From Bimuria novae-zelandiae CBS 107.79 (Eukaryota; Ascomycota; Dothideomycetes; Pleosporales; Didymosphaeriaceae): 64,000 nucleotides of DNA. Where the stretch lies: contig ML976656.1 of assembly GCA_010015655.1 (NCBI GenBank), forward strand, positions 1,654,856 through 1,718,855, read 5' to 3'. This document shows positions 21,406 through 32,989 of the stretch, one piece after another. The notes beneath the pieces are model-generated. The model saw only the letters and a list, made by a program, of their open reading frames with translations, was not told the origin of the DNA and did not search any database. Within the stretch, counting starts at the first letter, position 1. Each line of letters begins with the position of its first letter. Position numbers and translations under genes: made by a program.

Positions 21406-22788
21406 ATGTGGTTGTTCGGATCCCGAGACAACGGGGAGCGCAGACGTATTGAAAGCCAGATAGGGCTTTTGAAGGACTATATCGGACGTAAGAATCGTGA
21501 GCTTGTTTAAAAATCAATGCTGATAAAAGCAGTATGCGTCAGGGATATGTACGCCTGTCCTTTCCACGACGCTTGTGGCAACGGCCGCAATGGATTTTGC
21601 GGGTGGGAAATCCATTCATACGAAACAATAGGCGAAGAGGAGGGGATCAAGGCATGGGAAATCACTGTCGTTGCAGAGTCCTCGAGTGAACCGGACAAAC
21701 AAGAAATACTGGCAAAAGGACGCTCTCCTGGAGATGAGTTGCAAGATATGCTTTTCGCCTACAAGGCGCTCCATACGCGTCTGAGATACCAGGCCTGTGT
21801 TGTCAAGTATCTACAGACCCGAACATTTTGCGGTGGCAAAATCCAGAGGATTCTGCAATGTCGGAGCGCGGGTTCGTGGCTGGCCCGGTATTTCCTTCCA
21901 GAAAAGAAAATTCAACGTTGTGGATTTTCACTTGACAGCCTGCATCCAGAGGAACAGCGGAAACTCTAAGATTACGAAAGCCCTTTCGACGACGCAGTTG
22001 GAAAATGGAGGAAGTCTTCAGTAAGTCCACTAACATCATGCGCCCACTCGATACCCAACTCACGCTATTACAGACTGTGCTGCTATACTGACAGAAGATA
22101 CCGACTATAGCAACGTCCGATTGGTCATCAGGAACGACATGCATCGTGAATATTTCCAGTACTCTGCACAACTGAGTGTCGAGAACATCGCAGCCCGAGA
22201 ACGAACCGTGTATAGGACTGGTCGGTTCACTGAGTTATATGTTGCACTTGAGGACATCATATTACAGCTGAAGCACGACATTATTACGCAAGGAACACCA
22301 GTAGATCCCTTAGCTAGGACGGCACCACCTACCAACACTTCACTAACTCCCAGGGATACGCACTCCGATTCAGGAGAGTTTAGTGCACCATCAGACGATT
22401 CGACTGCGCCAACAGACAAATTTCCGTGTGATGGCATGCTCCAGACAGGAGTACAGAACGGAAATGAATATGCAGAGTTGGACACCAATGAATCCTCTCT
22501 TGAAAGAAAGAGAGATTTCCAAAGCTTGCAATTGGCGGCCTGCACCCAGGCCAACACGGAAGTAGCTTTCGGGACGAACGTCATCAATGCGTCCAGTCTT
22601 CAATCTCACCAAATATCGCCAAGTCCCAATCTTCGACATCACCTGGGCCATTTGTCTGCCGGCACCGAGAGGGAGTTCCAGAGAATCTGCTTCCGCGAAG
22701 CAATTCTCAGCCTCATACACTCCAATTCGATGCACCTCTGCCTCTCATGCCGCCAGACAACCAAGACCCAATGTTTACCCGCAGGGTA
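21406..22788 (+). CDS. Unrecognised multi-exon gene or decaying gene
   Basis: I do not recognise a family. The start ATG at 21406 (MWLFGSRDNGERRRIES) joins through an intron at 21488-21542 (GTAAGA donor, branch-like TGCTGAT, CAG acceptor) in frame to RDMYACPFHDACGNGRNGFC. Exon 2 stays open to about 21790, with Cys/Gly-rich then acidic segments. Another intron is likely near 21807-21853, then GTAAGT at about 22019 with several possible acceptors (22073-22111), and a long exon (VIRNDMHREYFQYSAQLSVE...) follows. After about 22600 the most protein-like frame changes again without a clear splice. The 3' end is therefore uncertain, and decay by frameshift is possible. Ser/Thr/Pro/Gln-rich C-terminal text suggests disorder. 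Confidence 0.4.
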
Positions 22789-23312
22789 GGACCCGCCACT
22801 ACAGCGCTATCGCAGAGCAACTATTGGACGAATGATATGGTTCTGAGAAGCAAGGGGTTGAGAAGAGCACCTGGTGTTGCGGAAACGAGCAGGGAGAAAA
22901 TGGATTTTCACGGAGACGAATGAGGGATGCTAAGAATCACCAATGGCGATGAGGCAGCCAGCAAGTCTGTCACTGACGCAGCGTCGGTTTCTGCGGTAGT
23001 GCCTTACCGCCGCGACAGCGACATGGAGGGATTGGGAAACATACACAATGAGTCTACCGCTGGTGCAGCGTCGAGCTCAGCGATAGTGCCGTACTGTCGC
23101 AACGCCGAGGGTGAGGATAGAGAAGAAATTAAACATCTTTGATCCGATTCAGAGGACATGGAGGATGCTACACCGACATTTAATCGGTGTTTTTGAAAGC
23201 TGAGGTGGAGGGTTTTCTGCATCAAATTGTTTCATGAGTGGGGAAATTGGCTTTGTTTTGTCTGCGATTTTTCCGATCATGTAATTATGGTACTTCCTTT
23301 ATTATTTCAATA
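22789..23312 (+). other. Possible 3' part of the preceding gene, with stops
   Basis: A plus-strand frame runs through this stretch (for example DNQDPMFTRRVGPATTALSQ from about 22755), with TGA at 22921 and again at about 23140. Both could be CGA codons changed by one C-to-T. It contains an imperfect internal duplication (AASVSAVVPYRRDSDMEG and AASSSAIVPYCRNAEGED). After the second stop the frame still reads SDSEDMEDATPTFNRCF. It may be the broken tail of the gene starting at 21406. Confidence 0.3.
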
Positions 23313-24402
23313 TCAGCTTATAAGCTCCCAGGGACCAAAGAAGTCATAAAGAGCTTCCTTTATATAAATTCTCGACAGCCGCTTGATCGCACGGACGGAC
23401 TTGTCATCCCATTTTTCTCGCTTCTCCCTTTCCTTGCCTCTCAGATCTTCGATCTTCTCGTTGGCGAGCAGCTGGAACAGGTAATGTTAGCATAATACTC
23501 TCTATGTAGAAACACACGGCTTACCCGGTCATGTGACCAATGCGTCAACATGTTGCTGAGACTATGACGGTCCTCCAGATCCTTGATGTCCTTGGATGGC
23601 AGCGAGAGATACTGCTCGAACAGATTCCACTCATTCTCGTCTCCTGGTCCATCGCTTTCGATAGGTGCGGTTTGCGTGGAAAGCTTCAAGAACGTATACC
23701 GCGATATATTCTCGGGCTGCTCGGGCGTTAACGAGGCTGAGCCACTCTTGTTCCAGAGATCGGTCATAAACAGACTGGGATCGTTGGGATCGCTGGGTTC
23801 GTTGTTGACTACTTCGTCTCCCATATCGATCAGGCGACGCATGTTAAATCTCCACTGCAAGACCAGCCGTTCAGCACCTGCGTCGAGAACGTAATTGCAG
23901 TTCACAACAGATGTTGCCTTGATGCCGCGCATTTTCACTGCGTTTTCAGGCGTAACGGGTTTGATGCGATCTAGGTAGTTTGCGTCACTGAAATCGACGA
24001 GGTCTTCAAAGCATCGCACATGATAAAATGCTACGAAAGCGGTTAAATATGCATAAGGCACCTTCGATTCAGCCATTTAATACCTCCGTATGGGTAAACA
24101 GTAACACGAAAAGCCATCTCTTCGATCTGACTCTGACAGATAGGGTGCTGGCAACTGACCGCTCTTGAGGCCGGGGCGTATTCGATGAAGAAGAAGACGG
24201 GAAGCCCGTCGTGGTTTGTGTCCCGTGTGCTTATGTGGTCGGCCGGTCTGGATTTGGCCTTCTCAACATGTTCTTCATCTGTCGGCGGGGGCTCAGCATC
24301 CCATTCAAGAATTTGGCGTGCAATATCCTCAACATAATCTTCGTTTATTGATGTGACGTCGAAAAGAGTGTTGAGGCAATCGTTGTTGATTGAGTAACTA
24401 CT
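23313..24402 (-). CDS. PARP-type zinc-finger protein (5' end unresolved)
   Basis: Three exons can be joined in frame: up to 24402 down to 24084, 23525-24030 and 23313-23471. Introns are 24031-24083 (GTATTA/GTAG) and 23472-23524 (GTAAGC/CCAG). The first junction creates YGAFYHVRCFEDL, which with the upstream IEYAPASRAVSCQHPIC supplies the Cys-x2-4-Cys ... His-x2-Cys ligands of a PARP-type zinc finger (PF00645), a DNA-nick or damaged-DNA binding module in PARP1 and DNA ligase 3. The ATG at 24076 that opens the longest simple frame lies inside the intron and is not the start. The most upstream exon shown begins after a TAG acceptor at about 24403 and has no ATG, so at least one 5' exon is missing, perhaps around 24450-24560 (protein-like frame EALVVENEEQSRIETEVD). 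The C-terminus is charged and helical (EKIEDLRGKEREKREKW). No PARP catalytic domain is present. Confidence 0.65.
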
Positions 24403-25308
24403 CTATGGAGCTATATACTGTGGATCACGTGCACGGGTTGCACGTATGCGGGTGGCCCAAGCTTCCATACTGAACCGTCACAATCGACCTCCGTCTCTAT
24501 CCGAGATTGCTCTTCGTTTTCAACGACGAGGGCTTCTCGATGGGCATTGTGACCGAGCTTGTGCGATGTAAGACTTTCCTCGTGGGCAGTTGGGATAGCA
24601 AAAGGCAGTCGACTTGCGCGTCACTACTTAGGGACACGACGTTGGGAATTAGAGAGCGCAGTAATGCTCTAGTGGAGAACCGCAGTGAGAGCAGTTGTAG
24701 AAAGCTGTGTGGGAAATATCATTTCAGAGCGTAGAGATATGAACGTAGATATAACGGATGTTGGGAGGAAGAGCATTGAATGGGAAAAGTATTGGGATGA
24801 AACCTGTACAGCGCTGCTGCGTACGCGCACGTGCATTAAAGGCCGGAGAGGCTTCTATGCGCATGCGATAACCGCCCGGAGACACAGTTGCTGTGCCGCT
24901 CGGTTGTGTGACGGTGGGTGGCGAGGATGCTGCACGGCGCCTAAATGTGGTGTGGCAGGAGCATTCGTGATCCTGGGCCCATAGGAAAAAGAGAATAGAT
25001 AGAACAAGAAATCGGGAAGCTGGAAGGAGACGACAAACGTGACGCAGGTACAAAGCTGACTTACCATCTGGTAACTTCGAATATTTCAGCTTTTGATCTA
25101 CATGCTACTGCGCATCCTTATGATATCGCACCAGTTCCATTGCCAGGGGGGTTCTTACCTGTCCTGAAACCACACGATGTTGATCTATCGATTCCTGATT
25201 TGTGTAAAGCATAGTTGATAACGAATATGTATTATAACTGCCAAATTTCTACTCACCGGCGCTGTCCATTGGATTACATACCCTGAAGAGACTGCTCCTT
25301 TGCCCGCC
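24403..25308. other. Region upstream of the PARP-finger gene
   Basis: It may hold the 5' exon(s) of the preceding minus-strand gene. From about 25040 to 25308 the minus strand has several splice-like signals (GTAAGT near 25065, GTAAGA near 25158, GTGAGT near 25255, and an AATCAG acceptor near 25199). These suggest small exons of another minus-strand gene cut by the Copia insertion at 25309. No firm gene can be drawn. Confidence 0.3.
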
Positions 25309-25550
25309 TGTTGATACGGCAATAGGCTGTTGGATCAAGACTTCGTTGCAACGATGTGGTATTGATTTGATTCTTGATTGCAGATCTATTGTGGTGGGCT
25401 GTTGTGAGAAGTATTTATCAAGCGTGGTTTGTCCCCTGCTAGCCTAATCAGGACTAGCGCAATAAACCATAGGCAAACTACGTAATAAACTATAGGCAAA
25501 CTATATAGTAGTAAAAGCTATAGCAGTGTTGCGCAGGTTTGAAGCCAACA
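25309..25550 (-). repeat. 3' LTR of the Copia element
   Basis: 242 bp, same length as the LTR at 30885-31126 and the solo LTR at 41965-42206. It differs from them mostly by transitions. Confidence 0.9.
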
Positions 25551-25759
25551 CTAGCTATCTTTTCTTTTATGCTACATATGGCTAGTTTAGCCCAGAACGC
25601 TCAAATCTGCAATAAAACACAATCTATAATAGTTACTAGTTTTCTAACCAGACTAGCGCTAGTGCGCGTCCTCTTAGTGCCTATCTCGCTGCTCCTTTTG
25701 CAGACTTACTACTTCTTACTATCGTAATTATACTCTAGGGTGTTAATTTTAGCATAATT

Positions 25760-28700
25760 AACCCAGCCTTACACGCGAAGCTTAAGCTAGTTATAGTTAA
25801 TAAAATGCTCTATAGCTAAGTTAGAGCCAGCCTTAGTTATTAAGTTTGCTAGATTATCACGTCTATTAATTTAGTAGATGTCTATAAGATTATTACGCTT
25901 ATAGGCCTTACGTAAAGCTATAATATTAATTATAAGGCGCTTCTCCTTAGTAGTGCTAAGCTTAATAAGGTAATTATATAAGAAGCGTGAGTTAGTGCAC
26001 ACAATAATAGAGACATTAGGGAGGTTAAGTCGCTACATAATTATGTTAATTATACTACTAATTATAATTATAATGTCGACTCTATAGGCTATCGCGTAGA
26101 TCTTAGATATAAAGACGCTACGAGTGACGCGCTTATACTTAATAGATAACTAGTAAATAATATTACTAGTAAACTTAAAGTTACGATCGCTATCTTTAGT
26201 CTTATTACTAAGCGTAATTACGAAGCCTATTTATAATAATATATTCTTATTATTAGTAAATAATGCGTTGATAAAGGCGTACAGCTTTAAGTTACTTAAG
26301 TCTAGTAGGATAAAGTTAAGGCCGCGAGTAATATTCTCCTTTTACTAGATAATATGCTTATTTAATCTAGTAATTTCTTCTTTTATAGGCTTACTCGCTT
26401 AAGCTACGGCGGCGAGGTCGAAGCTTGCCTTAGGTTAATAGATTATCGTAATGTAAGCACCTCGAGCGCGTTATTAAATATATAATTACTTATTATTAGC
26501 TATTTCTAGCTTCTCGCCTTACTTCTTCTGGCGCAGAGTAATGGCGCGATTATTATTATTAAGCTTAATAATGTAGTTATTAAAGTTAATTTGCGCGTTT
26601 AGTAAGAGAAACTACTTAGGCTTAGCCTTAAAACGTAGCTCTTAGTCCTTAAGATTTGTAAAAGCTTTATTAGACAGACTAAGCGTGTCGTTAGTTTGCA
26701 TGCTAATAATGCCGAAGCACTTACTATTAGCCTTATTAATAAGCAGGCATGGATTATAAGTAAATATTACTATATAGAGAGTCTTAGTGTGGTATTTATT
26801 ATACGTTAACTACTAATAAGCACCTGCTTCAGCAATACCGTATAGTAGCTTAATAATAACTATAACTATATTTGTTAGATAACTTTCCTTGAGCTGGGCT
26901 AGTATGTCAGCTATAATAGTACGCTAGAGTGGATCATCCGATTGCGTATAGGCCTGAGTAATGTCACGGAGCCAGAGGTACATGCCCAGCTTTAACAGTA
27001 ATAGTGCTAGAGCGATAATCACACGCTGGCTTGCACGCTAGATGGTGGGAGACTATGTTAGGATAAGCTTCTTATCGTTATTAGCGTATCCTTAGATAAC
27101 AAGACAGGACTTCTTATACAGGCGATTAGTAGTCTTGCCCTTAACTTTATTAATAATACGTGACTTAAAGATGCAGACCTTATTATGATAGTAAGGACTA
27201 TACTTCTTAAAGTGGAAAATATCTTATGTTATAAGGGTGTTAATCTCTGCCTTTATAAATACTTTAAATAGTTATTCTAGTGTTATAATCTTGCTAACTA
27301 CTTATAGCTTCTTAGCTAGGACAAGATTATCACGCTCACGTTAATTAAGGTTAACTATAGTAGTTATAACTTTATTAGGTTTTAGCTTATTCCTTAAGCC
27401 TTTTAGCCTATTACGCTTACGCTTAGGCGCGGGCTCCTCTATAATAGGAGTGAAATTATTATTAGAGCTACTATTATCCTCGTCCTCTGCAAGAGGGGTA
27501 ATAATAGTTATATTATCTGCATAATACGGGCGCACTGCGGTGATGCAGAAGGTGACTTATTTATTATTAATTTTAATAACCACGGATTACTTGTTAACGT
27601 GGAGGGCGATTATTTAATACGGGCTAGACTATCTATAGTTTTCCCGCCAGACCTTAACGCTGCTTAAGATAGGTAATAATAAAATATTAGTTACGTTAGG
27701 ACTATTGCGAGTTACAAGAGCCTTATTAACTTAGCGCTTTACCTTAATCTTGCGCACTTTAGCTATTACTTTACGCACTATAGTGCCGCGGGCGGTAATA
27801 AATAGTAATAGTAGTAATTTCTTTAACAGGCGAGGATATGCTCTAAAGACAAGAAGAGTTAGGACAAGTCCGTTAGGACCTGCGGTGTTATTAACAGCCT
27901 TAATAGCCATCTATAAGATATGTTCGAGAGCGGTTATGCGTCCAACGTCTGCAGAGATCACCCTATAAGCACGGTAGATAGGAGCATAATAGCGCTTAAC
28001 CTTGCTAATTAAATAATATACCTCCACTAGGACTTCCTTAACCTTGATTATAAGTAACGTGGCGTTATTAATAAACTTATTAGTAATAAAGTTCTTGCCA
28101 GTATCTGTCTTAATAACGTTAAGAGGACTAATGTACATGTCGATCCACATGGCGCGAAGGAGATCCTAAGTAGTGTTTGCCTAGATATTTAGCATAAATT
28201 AAGTAGCTTAAAAAGCTATAGCTTTATTAACTGCGTAGAGCACTGGTTTCTAATTAATATACATTATATTAATAATAACGCATGAGTTGAAGTCTATATT
28301 ATCGCGAATAGTGAAGTAGAAACGGCTAGGTGCTTTACTATAGATTTAACACTAGTGATAGTACTTATTAATGCGATTAATAATGTCCTTATTAATGTCT
28401 TTATGGCCTGCTTTGCTAAGGATCTTGTACAGTCGTCTAGTAGCAGAATAGCTAAAGCGTCGGTAAAGCTAGCGCAGCTTAGTCTTAGTTAAATAGTAGA
28501 TAACGGTCTCTTGTTTATTAAGCAGGAGCTATGGATGTCCCTATTTACGGACAATTAGGAATTCTTTGCTACCTTAAACGAGTATATTATCGATGTTATT
28601 AAAGAAGATACCATAATAATCCATATTATTTAAGCAGAGCAGAAATAGTGTGTTAGTTAGCATTACTATAAAGGTAATTATACTAAATAGCGTGCTAACA

Positions 28701-30600
28701 TTAACGTCGCTAAGAGAGAAACACTCTAGATTATCTTTAAATTAGATTTAACAACGTCCTGCGGTAGACTTATTAATAACTATAAATAGTTGGATAAGCT
28801 GCAGCGCCTTTACTTATATCTTGTTAGTAGTTAAGACACTAGCTGCACCAGTGTTAGGCATAATACCTTAAAAGATATCTACGCCGTAGCGTGAATTAAA
28901 TAAGAAGAGTTAAGCATTTTTATTTACTTTACTAGAGATATAAAGATTATTACCTATAATTATATAAAGTGCGGCAGCGTTATTAAGGCTAGAGACGATA
29001 GCGTCGCCGTTAATCTTGCTATAGGATATAGTTAAGTAGACTTAGTTAGTAAAATATACTTTAATATTATTATTACTAGCATTATTATCGCTACCGTCGC
29101 TGTCTTTAAGCTCTATGCCTTTATAGCTAGCGAGAAACACTTTATAGCTTAAAGCATTAGGATTATCTTAAGCGTATTAGTTATAGCGTTAGCGATGCTC
29201 CATGCGTTCCTTCTTTAAGTGTTAAGTTAATTAGCACTTAGGCTGCTTGTAAATAAAGCATGTCTTATTATAGTAATTACCTAAGTAGTTTAACTAATAG
29301 TTATTATTATTAAATTGATTGCCGCGCGATCCGCCTTAACCTTAATAGCAGTAGCTATAGTAGTTATTATCTAATAATCCTGTAGCTTATTAATTATTAC
29401 GGATATAGCAGTAATTAGTATAATACTGCTTATCTGCATCTCGTGATAAAAACTAGCTATTAGGATAATAGCTTAACTATATGCTAACTGCGTTGCGGAG
29501 ATCTACAGCGACACCTTTAAATATAGTTACTAGCTTTAAGCAAGCTATAGTAGTTGCTTTAATACTACGATATGCGCTAAGGAGCTGTTACGCAAGTAAA
29601 TACTAATTATAGCTCTTACCTTAGTTCTATAATAGTGCCTGATAGAGCATGTTTATCTTACTAATAACTATTTTAAGACACTCTATAGGGTCTTTCTTAG
29701 GGTTAGCAGTTATAACGATCTTAAGCGTAGTGCTATACCACTCCTAAAGGTATATCTAGTAAGCTTATGTAGTATTAAAGTACGTGCGCAGCTTGTTAAG
29801 CATTATATTATAAGTAAGCGTAAGCGCCTGGGGAGTAATATAATTATAGTAATACTAAAGCGCTTAGCTAGTAAGCATAATAGAGAGTGCTATTTTATAC
29901 TACTTATCCTTATTAATCCTAATCTTAGTGCAGAGGTCGTTAAACACCTTAATCTTTGTCTTAAGGATATCGTATTTATTACCTAAATACTTCTGCTCCG
30001 GCGTGTATAACTTAGTGAGGTTAGTAAGCAAATAAGAGTTATTCTACACAAGCGTAAATCCAGGTTGTAATAATAATAATAATCCTCCACCTAGCGGAGC
30101 TCGCTACTACTACTATTATTCTTTATTATCTATAATCTAGTGGCACTTAAAGCCTTCGCAGAGCCTTATAAGCTTAAGATGCTTGGCGGGCTATTTTAAG
30201 ATAGTGGTTAATATAAGAAGTTCTGCAAATTAGTTAGGGAGATTATTACTATTATCTTGCTTAATATAGATACCTTACTAGCGGAAGAGCTCTTTAAGTG
30301 CTTTTTAGATGCGCTTATTAATGCTATTAAAGAGATTGTGGGTGAAATTCTCGAAATACTCCTTAAACTTAAGTAGTAGAAATAGGTCGAATATGTTATC
30401 TTCTTTCACCTGTATTATCTAGTTAATAACTATAGTGTTAAGTTTGTCTGTATTAACAGTGGCGTTAGCAATGTTAAAATCTTAGTTAGCGTACTAGTCC
30501 TTATAAATTATCTTATTTAGGTACCACGAGTAATCCTTTGTTTAGGTGTACTTTATAATAGCGTTTTAGATATAGGCCTATAATTAGTGTAATTTAATAA
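25760..30600 (-). pseudogene. RIP-destroyed Copia polyprotein
   Basis: Minus-strand translation with dozens of stops. The best preserved piece is 27911-28150 (TDTGKNFITNKFINNATLL ... SKVKRYYAPIYRAYRVI), the integrase core with the family's D-S/T-G-x-x-F and V-E-R-x-H-x-x-L-R-R-A-Y pattern. The reverse transcriptase piece reads KSCLVI.GYANNDKKLI and GMYLWLRDITQAYTQSD. The piece at 27341-27535 (EEPAPKRKRNRLKGLRNK) is the basic linker between integrase and reverse transcriptase. All conserved Gln/Trp codons that fell in CA context appear as stops, the usual RIP outcome. Not functional. Confidence 0.8.
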
Positions 30601-30884
30601 GAGTTAGCGTGGTTGACGCAAATCTCCTTCCGAACTAAGCCTTAGTAGGGACAATCCAGGCAGAGAGATCCTTCAAATACGAGGCGCCGCTGATCCTGAT
30701 ACAGGATAGCAGTGAGCTTGTCGTACCTGTACTTCGCACTAGCGATGCTGTATCCTGGGCCTTGGTAGGGGAGGAGGCATGCGCTAACCGCTTCTATCGC
30801 CAGAATACTTAGCCTGAAACGTGCGCTGAGATTCCCTGTACATAGTATATCTTGCCGATCTGTGGTGTAGCAACCACTAATCAG

Positions 30885-31126
30885 TGTTGATACGGCAATA
30901 GGCTGTTGGATCAAGACTTCGTTACAACGATGTGGTATTAATTTAATTCTTAATTACAGATCTATTGTGGTGGGCTATTATAAGAAGTATTTATTAAGTA
31001 TAGTTTGTCCCTTGCTAGCCTAATTAAGACTAGCGTAATAAACTACAGGCAAACTGCGCAACAAACCATAGGCAAACTGCATGGCAGTGAAAGCCGTAGC
31101 AGTGTTGCGCAGGTTTGAAGCCAACA
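30885..31126 (-). repeat. 5' LTR of the Copia element
   Basis: 242 bp, closest to the element's unmutated leader, followed on the right by target duplication CCGCC (31127-31131). Confidence 0.9.
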
Positions 31127-31174
31127 CCGCCTTAGTCACAGAGGCGAAGCCACAGCCGATGCAAATGACGCGAA

Positions 31175-32989
31175 CTACTTACTAACTGTGCCCTCCCGCT
31201 TCGGCCCACAGCCATCATAGCAACTGAGCTTGTACGTTCCCCTAGTCTCCTGCCAACCCTTGGTCTTAAGCTTCTTAGTCGCACTGTTAATATCACCCTT
31301 GGTGACGTGCTGGAACCAATCCCGGATGCACTCGCCTTCATTCGGGTCGTCTGCGTCTCGTAGTCCATCATAGTCTTGAAAAGGCTTCTCGATGGAAGAG
31401 GGTGAGCTCTGGCTGCTTGACGAGCTATCATTGCTCGTGCGAGACCGCTTTGTCGGCTTAGGCAGCTTACTATCTTCGATAGAATCGAAGACTTCTACCA
31501 GCTGCCGCTCCTTGTACAGGACGTGAAAACCGCGCAACGGCGTAGATCCAAAGCGCTCCGCAATGAAAGGCCCCGTTTCCGCTGGCCTATACACACTAGG
31601 AAGCCGCTTACGATGATCCCTAGCCGTGAAGTCCTACCAAGTGCTCTTGTCAAACCAGGCTTCGACCGCGCGCATAGGCACTACAAGTCCTACTCTAATA
31701 TGCGTCCAATTGAACTCCCACGGTCGCAGCATCATCGGACCCATACCACCTATACCTCGCGCCTCCGGTGAAATATGACCACCCAGAACATAATGCTCCC
31801 AAGAAAGCCCAATTTCAGGCATCGGGTCCGTAGCAAAGACGTACGGCTCGTGCAGGATATGAACCATATCCCTATCCACCGACTTCTTCGTGCTTCGACG
31901 CTTACCACCCTTTCGCTTGCGGGGTTTAGCCGCACACTTCACTTCGATGAATGGCGCGAAGCCGGCTTCTTCCTGCTTCATGATGTAGAACGTGTGCGCG
32001 ATCTCGTGCACCAAGCTCAGCGCTAGACGGAAGGAAGATCGCATATCCTCGCCCTCGGAATTTGCTGAAGAGCCGTATTCGCTGAGCGCGCGATATACCG
32101 TCTCAGATCCAATGCCGATAACCGGAGCAGCGGCAGAGCACTCCGATGCGTCCTGGTTTACGATGTCCAAATCAGCGAACTTCGCATGGGCATTGGGATA
32201 CAATTTATCGTGCATATTGCGGAGGGCAGACCAAGCGTTATGATCGGTCTCAGCCTCGGCGGTGGTGTATGGGCGGATGTACCAACGTACCACGCCGGCG
32301 AGCTCGCTGAGCCAGTTCTGAAACGTCTGGTATGCCTACTCCGGGTCGATTTCGTTGGCGACGGACACGAGGACCTTCTTCTTCGAGGGCTTATCTTCGG
32401 TGACGTGCGTGCCGTAGAGTACGTGGATCCACCAGCTACTCAGCGCACGCTCGGTTAGCAGATGTGTTGCCAGCTTGAACGCAGATTGGATCTTCGCGTG
32501 GAAGTCTTGCGTGAATTCTAGCGTGGTGTCTCAGCGGCTGATGTTGAAGATGGGATGGGGCTGGATATCGAGGGCATGCTTACCTGTTGGCCAGTTACCT
32601 TCGAGGCGGTTTGCGAGGTGGGGGTCGAAGAGTTGCGCCTCCTTTTCGATGTCAAACTTCTGGTCGTAGCCAGGTGGGAGCACGTACGAAGCGGCTTGCG
32701 GAATGTAAGGGTCACGCTCTTTATCAAGAGCCTTTAGGATTCTATCTTGGCTTAGCATCTTCATGTACAGTGCCTTCGCTTCTGGATTCCCACCGTTGAG
32801 AAAGGCAAGTAACCGCTCAGGCGGCTCCTAGATCTTGGGAAAGAGCTTTTCCCCGGGTAAGAAGGCGTTCGTACGTTGTCGCTTCGTTTCCCTCTCGAGG
32901 TTTAATGGCTCATCATCTGCCTTTCGTTTAAAAACCATGAAAATGCGTTCACCGGCCTCTTCAATTCTTATACTGAAGGTATAATCCAT
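31175..32989 (-). pseudogene. Zincin-like (HEIAH) protein gene with four nonsense codons
   Basis: A single minus-strand frame of 605 codons from ATG at 32989 (MDYTFSIRIEEAGERIFM) to 31175 is interrupted only by stops at 32828-32830 (TAG), 32531-32533 (TGA), 32336-32338 (TAG) and 31634-31636 (TAG). Each is explained by one C-to-T change from CAG or CGA. There are no frameshifts. Between the stops the protein text is continuous and GC-normal. The central part contains SLVHEIAHTFYIMKQEE, an HExxH zinc-binding motif of metallopeptidases. No third ligand or family could be assigned. Basic segments (KCAAKPRKRKGGKRRSTKK) and a Ser-rich segment follow. The final stop lies inside a good donor (AGTAAGTAG), so original exons may have continued downstream across the Copia insertion site. 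The likely cause is RIP leaking from the adjacent retrotransposon. Confidence 0.7.

Larger units (their letters stand above)
25309..31126 (-). mobile_element. Copia-type LTR retrotransposon, RIP-mutated
   Basis: A 5818-bp element with 242-bp LTRs (25309-25550 and 30885-31126; ends TGTTG...CAACA) and a perfect 5-bp target duplication CCGCC (25304-25308 and 31127-31131). The coding strand is minus, so the 5' LTR is the one at 30885-31126. In coding order the degraded polyprotein shows a gag zinc knuckle (CFICKQPKC) near 29260, a GAG-pre-integrase segment near 28450, integrase around 27.8-28.3 kb, reverse transcriptase around 26.7-27.25 kb and an RNase H remnant beyond. The order integrase before reverse transcriptase marks it as Ty1/Copia. 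A purine-rich tract (AAAAGAAAAGATAG) adjoins the 3' LTR as expected for a polypurine tract. The leader at 30.6-30.9 kb is far less mutated than the body. Confidence 0.9.

Noticed and set aside
23441..24076. 211-aa minus-strand frame starting at ATG 24076
   Set aside because: Its first 15 or so codons and last 18 or so are intronic. The spliced model restores a PARP finger and a longer C-terminus.
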